From an uncultured Desulfobacterales bacterium (GTDB lineage Bacteria > Desulfobacterota > Desulfobacteria > Desulfobacterales > SpSt-501), in the NCBI GenBank assembly GCA_938048455.1, contig CALIUY010000004.1:1-64000 (forward strand): a stretch of 64,000 nucleotides of DNA. The letters run 5' to 3'. Below are positions 41,590 to 50,938 of the stretch, piece by piece. The first letter of the stretch is position 1. Each line of letters starts with the position of its first letter. Under the pieces are notes generated by a model. It was given only the letters and a program-made list of their open reading frames with translations, had not been told where the DNA came from and made no database searches. A program made the position numbers and the translations under genes.

Positions 41590-42105
41590 GTGGAACGCAT
41601 CGCCATCTATCCCGGATCCTTCGACCCCGTGACCTACGGGCATCTCGATGTGGTGGAGCGCGGACTGCGGCTCTTCGACCGCATCGTGGTGACCATCCTC
41701 AAGAACCCCCGCAAGCAGTTCCTCTTCGGGCTGGAGGAGCGGCTGGAGATGCTCCAGGCGAGCCTGACCGAGTTCCGCAGGGTCGAGATCGACACCTTCG
41801 ACGGTCTGCTCGTGGAATACGCCACGCGCCGCGGCGCCCAGGCGATCCTGCGGGGTCTGCGGGCGCTCTCGGATTTCGAATACGAATTTCAGATGGCCCT
41901 CATGAACCGGCGGCTCAACCGGGACATCCAGACGGTGTTTCTGATGACCGGCATGCGCTGGATCTACACCAGCTCCTCGATCATCAAAGAGGCCGCGCAG
42001 TTCGGCGGCAACATCGAGGGCATGGTTCCGCCCGTGGTGCTCGAACGACTGGAGCGAAAGTTCCCGCTGCTGGCGCGGGCCCGCCGGGAGCAAGCCGCCG
42101 AATAG
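41590..42105 (+). CDS. coaD: Phosphopantetheine adenylyltransferase
   Basis: The 171-residue enzyme transfers AMP to 4'-phosphopantetheine, the penultimate step of coenzyme A synthesis. The nucleotidyltransferase motif GSFDPVTYGH is intact with His18, and the second motif is YTSSSIIKE. The start is a GTG with GGAGAG upstream. It lies four bases before the LysR gene and 54 after rsmD. Confidence 0.95.
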   Translation: MERIAIYPGSFDPVTYGHLDVVERGLRLFDRIVVTILKNPRKQFLFGLEERLEMLQASLTEFRRVEIDTFDGLLVEYATRRGAQAILRGLRALSDFEYEFQMALMNRRLNRDIQTVFLMTGMRWIYTSSSIIKEAAQFGGNIEGMVPPVVLERLERKFPLLARARREQAAE

Positions 42106-42109
42106 GCCC

Positions 42110-43024
42110 ATGGATCTCTGGCAACTGCATATTTTTTGCCGGGTCGTGGAAACCCGCAGCTTTTCCAAAGCGGCCGAAGGGGTCCGGCTGTCCCAGCCCA
42201 CGGTCAGCAGCCACATCAAGGACCTCGAAGAGCACTTCGGCTGCCCGCTGATCGACCGCCTGAACCGACGGGCCCTCCCGACCCAGGCCGGGGAACTCCT
42301 CTACGGCTACGCCCTGCGGCTTCTCGCCTTGCGCGACGAAATCGAGACCGTGATGGCCCGCTACCAGGGCAAAAGCCTGGGGCGGCTCACCGTGGGAGGC
42401 AGCACCATCCCCGGGGGATATCTCTTGCCGCAGATCGTCGGCCGCTTCCAGAAACGCCACCCGGGGGTCACCCTCGCGCTGGTGGTCGCGGACACCGGAG
42501 AGATCATCCGGCGCGTGCTCGACGGAGCCCTCGAGCTGGGGGTGGTCGGGGCCGCCCCGCGGGAACGTCAGATCGCGCACGAGATGCTGCTCGCCGACCG
42601 TTTGCGGCTCGTCGTCTCCGGCAACCATCCCTGGGCGTCGCGTCGCGAGGTGCCCTTGCCCTTGCTGCAGCAGGAGCCGTTCATCCTGCGGGAGGAGGGT
42701 TCCGGAACCCGGCAGGCGATCGAGGAGGCGCTGCGGCGGGCGGGATCGGGGATCGGCGATCTCCGCGTGGTCGCGGAAATGGGAAGTACGGAGGCCGTGC
42801 GCCAGGGGATCCGCGAGGGGATCGGGGTGTCGATTCTCTCGGAGCTTGCCGTGCGGGACGACGTGGCCGCGGGTCGCCTCGCGGCGCTGCGCGTCGCGGG
42901 GCTTGCGCTGACGCGGCATTTCTACCTCATCCACCACCGGCGGCGTCATCCGGCCCCGCTGGCCGTTGAATTCATCGCCTTTCTCAAGGAAAGCCTGCCG
43001 CCAAGCCGCGTCGAAGGGCCGTGA
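42110..43024 (+). CDS. LysR-family transcriptional regulator (selenium-metabolism-like)
   Basis: The 304-residue regulator has an N-terminal winged helix-turn-helix (LHIFCRVVETRSFSKAAEGV, LSQPTVSSHIKDLEEHFG) and a periplasmic-binding-like effector domain. The segment LLYGYALRLLALRDEIET and GSTIPGGYLLPQ match the subgroup annotated in anaerobes as selenium-metabolism-associated LysR. It is also similar to CysL-like sulfur regulators. That narrower assignment is an impression. No selenium gene is adjacent. It lies four bases after coaD, so it is expressed with it. Confidence 0.8.
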   Translation: MDLWQLHIFCRVVETRSFSKAAEGVRLSQPTVSSHIKDLEEHFGCPLIDRLNRRALPTQAGELLYGYALRLLALRDEIETVMARYQGKSLGRLTVGGSTIPGGYLLPQIVGRFQKRHPGVTLALVVADTGEIIRRVLDGALELGVVGAAPRERQIAHEMLLADRLRLVVSGNHPWASRREVPLPLLQQEPFILREEGSGTRQAIEEALRRAGSGIGDLRVVAEMGSTEAVRQGIREGIGVSILSELAVRDDVAAGRLAALRVAGLALTRHFYLIHHRRRHPAPLAVEFIAFLKESLPPSRVEGP

Positions 43025-43057
43025 ACGCCTGCGCCGGGCCTCCGGCCGCGTTCACGG
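43019..43057. terminator. Hairpin at the convergent LysR/pcm ends
   Basis: Arms CCGTGAACGC (43019-43028) and GCGTTCACGG (43048-43057) pair perfectly, with an inner GGCC/GGCC. It overlaps the last codon of each gene. No U-tract is present. Confidence 0.45.
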
Positions 43058-43711
43058 CTCCTTCCAGCCGTGTTCGCCGACCAGCTTGACGAAGCGGCAG
43101 CCTCCCAGCCGGGTTTCCCGCAAGCCGCTCTTGTCTTTCACGATCCGCACCAGCTCCTGGGTGTGCTGGTTGCCGACCGGCGCGACGAGCCGGCCCCCCG
43201 GCTTGAGCTGTTTCAGGAGCACCTCCGGCACGCGCGGCGCCCCGGCCGTGAGGAGAATGGCGTCGAAGGGACTTTCCTCCTCCCAACCCTTGGATCCGTC
43301 GCCGTAACGAGTGACGATGTTGAAGAGCTTGAGTTCGTCGAACAGGCGCCGGGCCTGGAGATAGAGCGAACGGATGCGCTCGACGGTGTAGACGCGATAG
43401 GCGATCTGCGCGAGGATCGCCGCCTGGTAGCCGGAGCCGGTTCCGATTTCCAACACCCGACAATCCGGCGTCAGCCCCAGGGCCTGGGTCATTTCGGCCA
43501 CGATATACGGCTGAGAGATGGTCTGCTGCTCACCGATCGGTAGGGGATAATCGCCGTAAGCCTGGTCGCGGAGAGCCTCGCTCACGAACCGGTGCCGCGG
43601 GACGGCGCGCATCGCCGCCAGCACGGCCGGGTCGGTCACGCCCCGGGCCTCGATCTGGCGGCGGACCATTTCTTCGCGCAGGCGGGCGTATTTGGGGGCC
43701 TCCGGCTCCAC
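43052..43711 (-). CDS. pcm: Protein-L-isoaspartate O-methyltransferase
   Basis: The 219-residue enzyme methylates isoaspartyl residues to start their repair. Diagnostic segments are VPRHRFV, the [19 protein letters not shown] block, the SAM motif [13 protein letters not shown] and [19 protein letters not shown] with GGRLVAPVG. The start is a GTG with GAGGAAG upstream. It lies 67 bases downstream of the cyclo-ligase gene on the same strand. Confidence 0.95.
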   Translation of the reverse strand: MEPEAPKYARLREEMVRRQIEARGVTDPAVLAAMRAVPRHRFVSEALRDQAYGDYPLPIGEQQTISQPYIVAEMTQALGLTPDCRVLEIGTGSGYQAAILAQIAYRVYTVERIRSLYLQARRLFDELKLFNIVTRYGDGSKGWEEESPFDAILLTAGAPRVPEVLLKQLKPGGRLVAPVGNQHTQELVRIVKDKSGLRETRLGGCRFVKLVGEHGWKEP

Positions 43712-43778
43712 GCGCTTCCTCTACCAACGGGACGCCGGAGGGGTCAAGCGGAAGCCTGCGCGGTCGCCTTCCGGCGTC

Positions 43779-44366
43779 TCAAATCTTGTAGATCACCCGT
43801 TTGTCGGTGATGATGATGTCCACATGCCGGTCGTGGTGCTCCATCGGCACCTGGGGCACGATCTGTTCCTCGAAGGCGAGCGCCACCTTGCGGGTCGTGA
43901 CCGGCAGCTCCGGGATCAGCCGGTCATAGCTCCCCCGGCCCGTGCCGAGCCGGCCCCCTTTTTCGTCGAAGGCGATCCCGGGAATGATGGCGATATCGAT
44001 TTTCTGGGCCATCACCGGCTTGCAGCGATCGCGCCGCGGCTCGAGCCTACCGCGGAGCCCGGCGTGGAGGTCCTTCTCCAGCCGATCGATTTTGAAAAAC
44101 GCGGGTTTCATCCGCTCGGACTCGAAGGCCGGCAGAGCGAGGATCTTGCCCAGAGCGAGGGTTTTGCGCAAGAGGTCGCGCGTGCGGACTTCGTTTTCCC
44201 CCTCCACGTAAAGCAGAACAACCCGCGATTCCAAGAAATTGGCGAGTTCCAAAAGCTTGCCCTCAATGACGGCCGTCTTGGCCGCACGCTGTTTTTCTCC
44301 CAGCCGATTGACCGTCTGGATGACCTCTTTGCGGATCTGTTCTTTGGCGGAGCGGATTTCGTCCAT
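43779..44366 (-). CDS. fau: 5-formyltetrahydrofolate cyclo-ligase
   Basis: The 195-residue enzyme (YgfA/MTHFS) converts 5-formyl-THF to 5,10-methenyl-THF with ATP. The N-terminal KEQIRKEVIQTVN, the middle IAIIPGIAFDEKGGRLGTGRGSYDR and the LAFEEQIV segment match the family. The ATG at 44366 has GGGGGG eight bases upstream; a GTG six bases earlier is too close to it. In many bacteria this gene follows 6S RNA, and a promoter and unassigned leader exist here. Confidence 0.93.
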   Translation of the reverse strand: MDEIRSAKEQIRKEVIQTVNRLGEKQRAAKTAVIEGKLLELANFLESRVVLLYVEGENEVRTRDLLRKTLALGKILALPAFESERMKPAFFKIDRLEKDLHAGLRGRLEPRRDRCKPVMAQKIDIAIIPGIAFDEKGGRLGTGRGSYDRLIPELPVTTRKVALAFEEQIVPQVPMEHHDRHVDIIITDKRVIYKI

Positions 44367-44372
44367 CAGCAC

Positions 44373-44555
44373 AACCCCCCTCGTGGATTTGACCGGCGGG
44401 CGTCCAAGGCGTAGGATCTTCGCGGATCCTGTGTTCGCGAAAGCCGCACTCCTCCCCCCCGGAGCTCCGGAGGGGAAAGAAGATTGACCGAAGCCGGCAA
44501 TTCCGCTAAAAAATCGAGATTTGACGATCCGAGTCGCCCCGGCGACGCCATTAAA
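44373..44555 (-). ncRNA. Candidate ncRNA or long leader upstream of fau (6S RNA position)
   Basis: A good minus-strand promoter (44561-44588) would start a transcript near 44554, about 190 bases before fau. The transcript can fold with CCGGAGCUCCGG and its flanks as a GC-rich apical hairpin, a small AGGAUC/GAUCCU hairpin (44413-44430), and GGCGUC (near 44546) pairing with GACGCC. 6S RNA genes often sit directly upstream of fau/ygfA. I could not match the full 6S bubble, so this is a positional candidate only. Confidence 0.3.
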
Positions 44556-44560
44556 TTCTT

Positions 44561-44588
44561 AATATAGCCAATTTATGTTGGATATCAA
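44561..44588 (-). promoter_or_regulatory. Promoter reading into the fau leader
   Basis: On the minus strand TTGATA (44583-44588, inside serS), a 16-base spacer and TATATT (44561-44566). Its -10 overlaps the presumed plus-strand -10 (TATAGC, 44563-44568) of serS. Confidence 0.55.
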
Positions 44589-45849
44589 GTATGTACGCCA
44601 GAACTTGGCCGAGGTCGAAGCGGCCCTCGCCCGCCGCGGCGCCGGGGTCGATTTGCACCCTTTCCGCGCCGCCGACGAGGAGCGGCGCCGCGATCTCGCC
44701 GAACTGGAGGCCCTGCGTCACCGACGCAACCGCGTCTCCGCCGACATCGCCCGTCTGAAAAAAAGCGGCGACCCGGCCGAGACCCTGGTCGGCGAGATGC
44801 GCGAAGTCTCCCAGCGCATCCGCGAACTCGAGCAGCGGGTCGGTGAAAGCGAGGAGCGGCTGAACGAAATCCTGCTCGGGCTGCCGAACCTTCCGCATGC
44901 GAGCGTTCCTGTCGGCCGGGACAGCTCCGAAAACCCGGTGGTCGCCGTCTGGGGCGAGCCGCCGCGCTTTGATTTCGAGCCTCGGCCCCATTGGGAGATC
45001 GGCGCACGACTTGGAATTCTCGACCTCGAGCGCGCCGCCCGGATCGCCGGGGCGCGCTTTCCGCTGTATTTCGCGGCCGGGGCGCGGCTGGAACGGGCCC
45101 TGATCAATTTCATGCTCGACATCCACACCGCCGAGCACGGCTACCGCGAGGTGCTGCCGCCGTTCATCGTCAACCGCAGGTCGATGACGGCGACCGGGCA
45201 ATTGCCGAAATTCGCCGCCGATCTCTTCAAGCTGGAAGGCTGGGATTATTTTCTCATCCCCACGGCGGAAGTGCCCCTGACCAACATCCACCAGGAGGAG
45301 ATCCTCGACGAAGAGGATCTGCCCGTGGCCTACACCGCCTACACGCCCTGCTTCCGTTCCGAAGCCGGCTCTTACGGCAAGGACACCCGCGGGCTTATCC
45401 GCCAGCATCAGTTCAACAAGATCGAACTCGTCCGCTTCTCGCGGCCGGAGGACTCCTATGCGGAGCTCGAACGGCTGCTCGCCCACGCGGAGACCATTTT
45501 GCGCCGGCTCGGGCTGCCCTACCGGGTGGTCGAGTTGTGCACCGGAGATCTGGGTTTCTCCGCGGCCAAGACCTTCGACCTCGAGGTCTGGATGCCCGGC
45601 CAGAACACCTACCGCGAAATTTCTTCCTGCAGCAATTTCGAGGACTTCCAGGCTCGCCGCGGAGGGATCCGTTTTCGACGCAAGGGTCGCAAGGGCACCG
45701 AGCTCGTGCACACGCTGAACGGCTCGGGGCTTGCCGTCGGCCGCACCGTCGCCGCACTGCTCGAAAACGGCCAGCGCGCCGACGGCACGGTCGAGATCCC
45801 GCCGGCCCTCCGGCCCTACATGAACGGCGCGGAGCTGCTGAGGCCATGA
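44575..45849 (+). CDS. serS: Seryl-tRNA synthetase
   Basis: The 424-residue class II synthetase charges tRNA-Ser and tRNA-Sec. The N-terminal coiled-coil arm (about 1-105) that grips the tRNA long arm begins [18 protein letters not shown]. The catalytic core contains motif 2 ([29 protein letters not shown]) and motif 3 (GSGLAVGRT). The length is typical. No Shine-Dalgarno precedes the ATG, and TATAGC lies six bases before it, suggesting a leaderless mRNA. It overlaps thrC by four bases. Confidence 0.96.
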   Translation: MLDIKYVRQNLAEVEAALARRGAGVDLHPFRAADEERRRDLAELEALRHRRNRVSADIARLKKSGDPAETLVGEMREVSQRIRELEQRVGESEERLNEILLGLPNLPHASVPVGRDSSENPVVAVWGEPPRFDFEPRPHWEIGARLGILDLERAARIAGARFPLYFAAGARLERALINFMLDIHTAEHGYREVLPPFIVNRRSMTATGQLPKFAADLFKLEGWDYFLIPTAEVPLTNIHQEEILDEEDLPVAYTAYTPCFRSEAGSYGKDTRGLIRQHQFNKIELVRFSRPEDSYAELERLLAHAETILRRLGLPYRVVELCTGDLGFSAAKTFDLEVWMPGQNTYREISSCSNFEDFQARRGGIRFRRKGRKGTELVHTLNGSGLAVGRTVAALLENGQRADGTVEIPPALRPYMNGAELLRP

Positions 45850-47354
45850 AGCTCGAGGACTTCCCCCGTGAATGGCGCGATCGGCTGCTGCCCGCCCACC
45901 CCGGCCGGATGGTTTACCGCTGCCTCGGTTGCGGAGCGACCTTCGGCATCGAGCGCCTGCTTTACGTCTGCCCGCAATGCCGCGCGGTGCTGCTCCTCGA
46001 GGATCTCCACTTCGAGCGGCTGCGCGAGCGTCCCGGAAGCGAGTGGCGCCAGATCTTCGATTACCGCAAGATGCTCACTCTTCCCGCGCTGCGCGGAATC
46101 TACCGCTACCACGAGTTCATCGGCCCGGTGGTGCCCCTCGAGGCCGTGGTTTACCTGGGCGAGGGCCACACGCCGGTGATCCGCGCCAGCGCCCCGTTGC
46201 GCGACGCCGCGGGCGTCGATTTCGGCTTCAAGCACGAGGGGCAGAACCCGAGCGCTTCCTTCAAGGACCGCGGCATGGCGAGCGCTTTCAGCTACATCCG
46301 GACGCTTCTCGCCGCCGGCCACCTCGAGCAGGTCCTCGCCGTCTGCGCCTCGACCGGGGACACCTCGGCCGCGGCGGCGCTCTATGCCGCCTATCTCCAC
46401 CCCCGGATCCGCTCCGCGGTGCTGCTGCCGCACGGCAAGGTGACCCCGCAGCAGCTCTCGCAGCCGCTCGGCTCGGGGGCGACCGTATACGAAATCCCCG
46501 GCGTCTTCGACGATTGCATGAAGGTCGTCGAGGCGCTCTCCGAGCAGTACCCCGTCGCGCTGCTCAACTCCAAGAACGCCTGGCGCATTCTGGGTCAGGA
46601 GTCTTACGCCTACGAAATCGCTCAGGACTTCGAGTACGACGTCGGCCGTCTCGTGATCGCCGTTCCCGTCGGCAACGCGGGCAACATCACCGCGGTGCTG
46701 AGCGGCTTCCTCAAGTTCTACGAAACGGGGCTGATCGGCGAGCTGCCGAAGATCCTGGGCGTGCAATCGGAACATGCCGATCCCGTGGTGCGCTATTACG
46801 AGGAGGCCGACCCGTCCCGGCGCCGATTCGTCCCCGTGGCCGTACGCCCCAGCGTCGCCCAGGCGGCGATGATCGGCAACCCCGTCTCCATGCCGCGCGT
46901 CGTCCGGCTGGTCGACCGCTACAACCAGAGCGCCGGCCGGGAGCGGGTTTTTTTCGTCCGCGTGAGCGAGCAGGAAATCATGGACTGGCAGCTCACCGCG
47001 AATGCCCACGGCCACATCGCCTGCACGCACGGGGGGGAGGCGCTCGCGGGGCTGGTGCGGGCGAAGCAGGCGGGGTGGGTCGGCGCGGAGGAGTTCGCCG
47101 TGCTCGACGCGACGGCGCATGCGCTCAAGTTTTCCGGGTTCCAGGATCTCTACTTCGAGGACCGCTTTCCCCCCGAGTTTGCGATCCGGCCGCGTCCCGA
47201 GCTCCAGCGCCGCCCGGTCTTCATCCGGCCCGCGGATCTCGCGCAGGTCCCCGCCCCCGGGGCCCCGCTCGCCGGCGAAGCGTTCCAGCGTTTCGTCCGC
47301 CGGACGGCCGAGGAGATCGCCTCGCGGCTCGGCCTGAAACCCTCGGGCGGTTGA
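45846..47354 (+). CDS. thrC: Threonine synthase with N-terminal zinc ribbon
   Basis: The 502-residue PLP enzyme converts O-phosphohomoserine to threonine. The start overlaps the serS stop as ATGA. Residues 26-45 carry a four-cysteine zinc ribbon (C26, C29, C42, C45), as in archaeal-type threonine synthases. The PLP lysine is K140 in SASFKDRG, and VGNAGNITA is the phosphate-binding loop. The coupling with serS is unusual; it may simply be a housekeeping operon. Related PLP-fold enzymes (cysteate synthase) share this ribbon, so the assignment is strong but not absolute. Confidence 0.9.
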   Translation: MKLEDFPREWRDRLLPAHPGRMVYRCLGCGATFGIERLLYVCPQCRAVLLLEDLHFERLRERPGSEWRQIFDYRKMLTLPALRGIYRYHEFIGPVVPLEAVVYLGEGHTPVIRASAPLRDAAGVDFGFKHEGQNPSASFKDRGMASAFSYIRTLLAAGHLEQVLAVCASTGDTSAAAALYAAYLHPRIRSAVLLPHGKVTPQQLSQPLGSGATVYEIPGVFDDCMKVVEALSEQYPVALLNSKNAWRILGQESYAYEIAQDFEYDVGRLVIAVPVGNAGNITAVLSGFLKFYETGLIGELPKILGVQSEHADPVVRYYEEADPSRRRFVPVAVRPSVAQAAMIGNPVSMPRVVRLVDRYNQSAGRERVFFVRVSEQEIMDWQLTANAHGHIACTHGGEALAGLVRAKQAGWVGAEEFAVLDATAHALKFSGFQDLYFEDRFPPEFAIRPRPELQRRPVFIRPADLAQVPAPGAPLAGEAFQRFVRRTAEEIASRLGLKPSGG

Positions 47355-47393
47355 GCCCGCCCGGTCCCCGAACGCCGTTCGAGAGGAGCCGCC

Positions 47394-48182
47394 ATGAACA
47401 CAAGACCTCTGGGGTGGATCGCCGCTCTTGCCCTTTTTCTTCTGGTCTCCGCCTGCGCCTCGACCCCCTCCGAGACCGCCGCGCCGGCGGAGCGCCCGGA
47501 ACGCAACCCCGAACTCGCCGAAGCCGCGCGGACCCTGGGCGAGGCCTACCTCGCCGGCGGGAACCTGCTCGCCGCGCTGCGCGAGTTGAAAAAGGCCGAA
47601 AGCTTGAACCCCCACGACCCGATCACCCTCTTCGACATCGGGCTGGTGTATTATTACCGCGAGCGCTACGACCCGGCGATCGAGTATTTCGAGAAGGCGC
47701 TCGCCCTCAAGCCCGACTTCGCCCCGGCCATCAACAGCCTGGGAAACGCTTGGCTTGAGAAGGGCGAGTGGGACAAGGCGATCGCCACCTACCAGAAAAT
47801 CCTGGAGGACGCCTTCTATGCCACGCCCCATTTCCCCCTCTCCAACACGGGGCTGGCCTATTACCAGAAAAAAGATTACGTCCGGGCCGAAAAGTATTTC
47901 CAGGAGGCGCTGCGCATCCACCCCGATTTCCCGAACGCCGTGGGCGGGCTGGCCATGACCTATAACGCGACCGGCCGCCACGCTGAGGCCGTCCTGCGGC
48001 TTGAGCGCGCGCTCAAGAAATATCCCGCGCTCCCGCAGCTCCACTTCGAGCTCGGCCGCGCCTGCCGCGGTACCGGCGAGGTGGCCCGGGCGCGCGACGC
48101 CTTCCGGCGCGTGATCGAGCTCGCCCCCGAATCCCCGCTCGCCGAGGAAGCCCTGCGCGAGTTGAACACGCTGGGGAACTAG
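47394..48182 (+). CDS. TPR lipoprotein, PilF/PilW-like
   Basis: The 262-residue lipoprotein has a lipobox (LVSAC, Cys21) and about six tetratricopeptide repeats from residue 45 on. Recurrent blocks include LGEAYLAGGNLLAALRELKKA, YYYRERYDPAIEYFEKAL and GNAWLEKGEWDKAIATYQ. This is the plan of PilF/PilW, the pilotin that brings the PilQ secretin to the outer membrane. The pilMNOPQ operon ends just downstream on the opposite strand, which supports that role. The function is inferred from family and neighbours. Confidence 0.8.
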   Translation: MNTRPLGWIAALALFLLVSACASTPSETAAPAERPERNPELAEAARTLGEAYLAGGNLLAALRELKKAESLNPHDPITLFDIGLVYYYRERYDPAIEYFEKALALKPDFAPAINSLGNAWLEKGEWDKAIATYQKILEDAFYATPHFPLSNTGLAYYQKKDYVRAEKYFQEALRIHPDFPNAVGGLAMTYNATGRHAEAVLRLERALKKYPALPQLHFELGRACRGTGEVARARDAFRRVIELAPESPLAEEALRELNTLGN

Positions 48183-48217
48183 CCCCCCGCCGCGCCCCGA
48201 CCCGCCCCGGAAAAAAA

Positions 48218-48244
48218 ACCCGCTCGGGTCTTCCCCGAGCGGGT
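48218..48244 (-). terminator. Rho-independent terminator of the pil operon
   Basis: An 11-base perfect stem (ACCCGCTCGGG/CCCGAGCGGGT) with a five-base loop. On the minus strand it is followed by eight T's. It ends the pilMNOPQ transcript just after pilQ. Confidence 0.9.
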
Positions 48245-48267
48245 CCGATGCGCTTCTCCCGGGCTTC

Positions 48268-50937
48268 TCAGGCGAGCTTGCGCTGCTCGAGCTGGATGAT
48301 GCGCGGGGTGATGAAAATCAGCAACTCGTTTTTCTGGTTTTCGATCTTCTCCGAGCGGAACAGCCATCCCACCGCCGGCAGCTTGCGCAGCCCCGGGATC
48401 CCCGAGTCGGCCAGCCGCTTGGTGTCTTTGAGAATGCCGCCGATCACGATCGTGTCCCCGTCCTCGACCAGGATCTCGGTCTTCGCCTCGTTGGTCGAAA
48501 GCGCGGGCTCTTTGGCCGTAGGATCGATCACGTCGTTCTTGGTGAGCAGGATGTTCATCACGATCCGGCGGTCCTGGGAGATGTTCGGCGTCACATCCAG
48601 CAGCAGGTCCACGTTCTTGAACCGCACGGTGGAATTGCCCGAGGAATCCCGTTCCTGGTAGGGAACCTCGAGGCCCTGCTTGATCGTCGCCTTGCGGCCG
48701 CTCAGGGTGATGATCTTGGGCGAGGAGATGACGTTCGACTTGCCTTCGAGTTCGCTGGCCGCGAGTTTGGCGTCGATGATCGAGATGTTGGTCCCGAAGA
48801 GCGTCGAGAAGTTGAAGCCGATCGAATTGTTCGCCGTGAAGGTGGTGGGAATGTTGTCGGCGCGGAAGGCGGTCGGCCCGACCTTGAGCGCCCCGCCGAT
48901 CTTGAAGGCGTTGACCGAAATCGTCCCCCAGTCAAAGCCGATTTCGCGCGTGAAGTTGCTCGTCGCCTCGACCACCCGCGCCTCGATGATCACCTGGGGG
49001 GTCACCCGGTCGATGCGCGCGACGATCGCCTTCGCCTGGCGCACTTTTTCCGGGATGTCGGTGATGATCACCTGGTTGTTGCGCTCGTCGACCGAGGCCT
49101 TGCCGCGGTCCTTGGTCAGGATGTTCGTCACGTGCGGCAGGATGTCGGTCTTGGCGTTCGAGTAATTGATCGGGATGTACTCGGTGATCAGCGGCTCGCC
49201 CTCCTCCTCCTGTTTGCGCGCTTCCTGCTCGGCCTTGAGCTGCGCCTGACGCAGCTTCTCCTCCTGCTGCAGGGTGGCGAGGGTGGCGATGCGCAGGATG
49301 TCGCCCTCGCGGGTCATGCCGAGCTGGTTCATCTTGAGGACGAGGTCGAGCACCTGGTCCCAGGGAACCGGCTTCTGCAGGGCGAGCGTCACCTTGCCGG
49401 TCACGTTCTTGTCGATCGCGAAGTTTTTGCCGCTGATTTCCTGGAGGATGCGAAAGACGTTGCGGATGTCGGTGTCGTAGAAATCGAGCGCGATTTTCTC
49501 GCCGGTGTAGATTTTCTCCTCGGAACCGGAGAGGTTCTCCACCCGCGAACCTCCCCGCGGCGGGGCCGATGGTGCCGCCGCCTGGGCGGTTGCGGCCGGC
49601 CGCGGCGCGGGGAGGACGGCCGCCGCGGAAAGCACCGCCGGGGCCGCTTCGGTCTTCCAGACCGGAGGCTCGGCCGCCTCGTAGGGCTTGGGCGGAATGC
49701 GCGAGGCGGCGACGTTCAGCCGGATCAGGTTTCCTGTCCGCTCGGCCGCCACCTCGACCTTTTCCCGCAGCTGCACGGAAAGCACGGTTTCCCCCGCTTT
49801 CCCGACCGGGGTCACCCGGTCGACGGCGCTCGCAAAGCGGGTCGTAATCAGGGGACGGCTGTATTTCTCGGGAAGTTGCGTACGGGGCAGCCGCAGGCGC
49901 ACTTCGCGCTCGCCCGCCGTCACCAGTTCGTAGTCCACCGGCTGGGTGGTCCCCACGATCACTGCCGAGCGGCCACCCTCTTGCTCGGCGAACTCAAGCC
50001 GGTTGATCCAGGCCGGCCGATCGGCCCGGGGCGGGGAAGCTGTCGGAGCGGCGGCGAGCGTCGGCAGCTCCTCGCCCACCACGATGCGCAGGCCGTCCGC
50101 GACCGGCTCGGCCCGGTATTTTTTCAGGTACTCGGGGCGGGTCTCCACGACCAGCCGCAGCCTCTCGGGGGTGGCGAAATGGCGCACCCGCCCGACCGGC
50201 CCGCCCTTCAAAGCCAGGCGCTGCTCGCCGCGGAAGGGGCTCTTCAGTCCCGGAAAATCGAAGACGATCCGCGGCGGCTCCTCGGTCATCGTGAAACTGC
50301 GGAAATTTTCGAGCGTCCCGTCCGCTTGCACCCGGATCACGGCCGTTTGCTCCGCGGCTTCGGCCTCGATGCGGCTCAACGACGTCGCCGGCGCAATCCC
50401 CCGGGCCGGAAGGCCGGAGTCCGCTTGCGGCGCGGCCGCGGCGGAGGCGAGATCGGTTTCCTTCGGGCCGGCGGCCGCGGCGGGGGTCTCGGGCGGCGGC
50501 ACCGCCTTGGCGAAACGGATCACGAGGTCGGAGCCTTCCGGCAGGACCTCGTGGGGCAGGGGTGTTTTGAGCGCGATCGACATCCGGACCGACCGGCCCC
50601 CTTCCGAAAGCTCCTGCAGCCGGATCCCCTCGACGGCCGGGTTTTCCGGCGGCTGGATTTTCTCCTGCAGGCGATCCAATCCCGTCGCCGGGAAGAACAG
50701 AACCAGGCCGGCCGGGTCGCTCTGTTCCTGAATCGTGTAAGCCAGGGGCCGGTTGGCCTTCACGGTCAACGCCCAGTGGGATTCCTCCTCGCGGCTGACC
50801 ACATCGGTGATCCAGCGGTCCGCATCGGTCGCGGGCACCTGCCGGGTTGCGGGGGCGGCACAGCCGCAGACCGCGGCAAACGCCGCGATCAAGGTCAGCA
50901 GCTTCCAGTATCGACGACGGGGGGCGGGAGTCCTCAT
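48268..50937 (-). CDS. pilQ: Type IV pilus secretin PilQ
   Basis: The 889-residue outer-membrane channel starts at an ATG one base after the pilP stop. The N-terminal signal ends near AVCGC, which could be a lipobox. Three AMIN-like beta domains, a proline/alanine linker with GGSRVENLSGSEEKI, a secretin-N domain (YTGEKIALDFYDTDIRNVFRIL) and the C-terminal secretin core (VPYQERDSSGNSTVRFKNVDL, ending KNELLIFITPRII) follow. The large AMIN region is typical of this group. The protein forms the pore for the pilus. Confidence 0.95.
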   Translation of the reverse strand: MRTPAPRRRYWKLLTLIAAFAAVCGCAAPATRQVPATDADRWITDVVSREEESHWALTVKANRPLAYTIQEQSDPAGLVLFFPATGLDRLQEKIQPPENPAVEGIRLQELSEGGRSVRMSIALKTPLPHEVLPEGSDLVIRFAKAVPPPETPAAAAGPKETDLASAAAAPQADSGLPARGIAPATSLSRIEAEAAEQTAVIRVQADGTLENFRSFTMTEEPPRIVFDFPGLKSPFRGEQRLALKGGPVGRVRHFATPERLRLVVETRPEYLKKYRAEPVADGLRIVVGEELPTLAAAPTASPPRADRPAWINRLEFAEQEGGRSAVIVGTTQPVDYELVTAGEREVRLRLPRTQLPEKYSRPLITTRFASAVDRVTPVGKAGETVLSVQLREKVEVAAERTGNLIRLNVAASRIPPKPYEAAEPPVWKTEAAPAVLSAAAVLPAPRPAATAQAAAPSAPPRGGSRVENLSGSEEKIYTGEKIALDFYDTDIRNVFRILQEISGKNFAIDKNVTGKVTLALQKPVPWDQVLDLVLKMNQLGMTREGDILRIATLATLQQEEKLRQAQLKAEQEARKQEEEGEPLITEYIPINYSNAKTDILPHVTNILTKDRGKASVDERNNQVIITDIPEKVRQAKAIVARIDRVTPQVIIEARVVEATSNFTREIGFDWGTISVNAFKIGGALKVGPTAFRADNIPTTFTANNSIGFNFSTLFGTNISIIDAKLAASELEGKSNVISSPKIITLSGRKATIKQGLEVPYQERDSSGNSTVRFKNVDLLLDVTPNISQDRRIVMNILLTKNDVIDPTAKEPALSTNEAKTEILVEDGDTIVIGGILKDTKRLADSGIPGLRKLPAVGWLFRSEKIENQKNELLIFITPRIIQLEQRKLA

Positions 50938-50938
50938 G

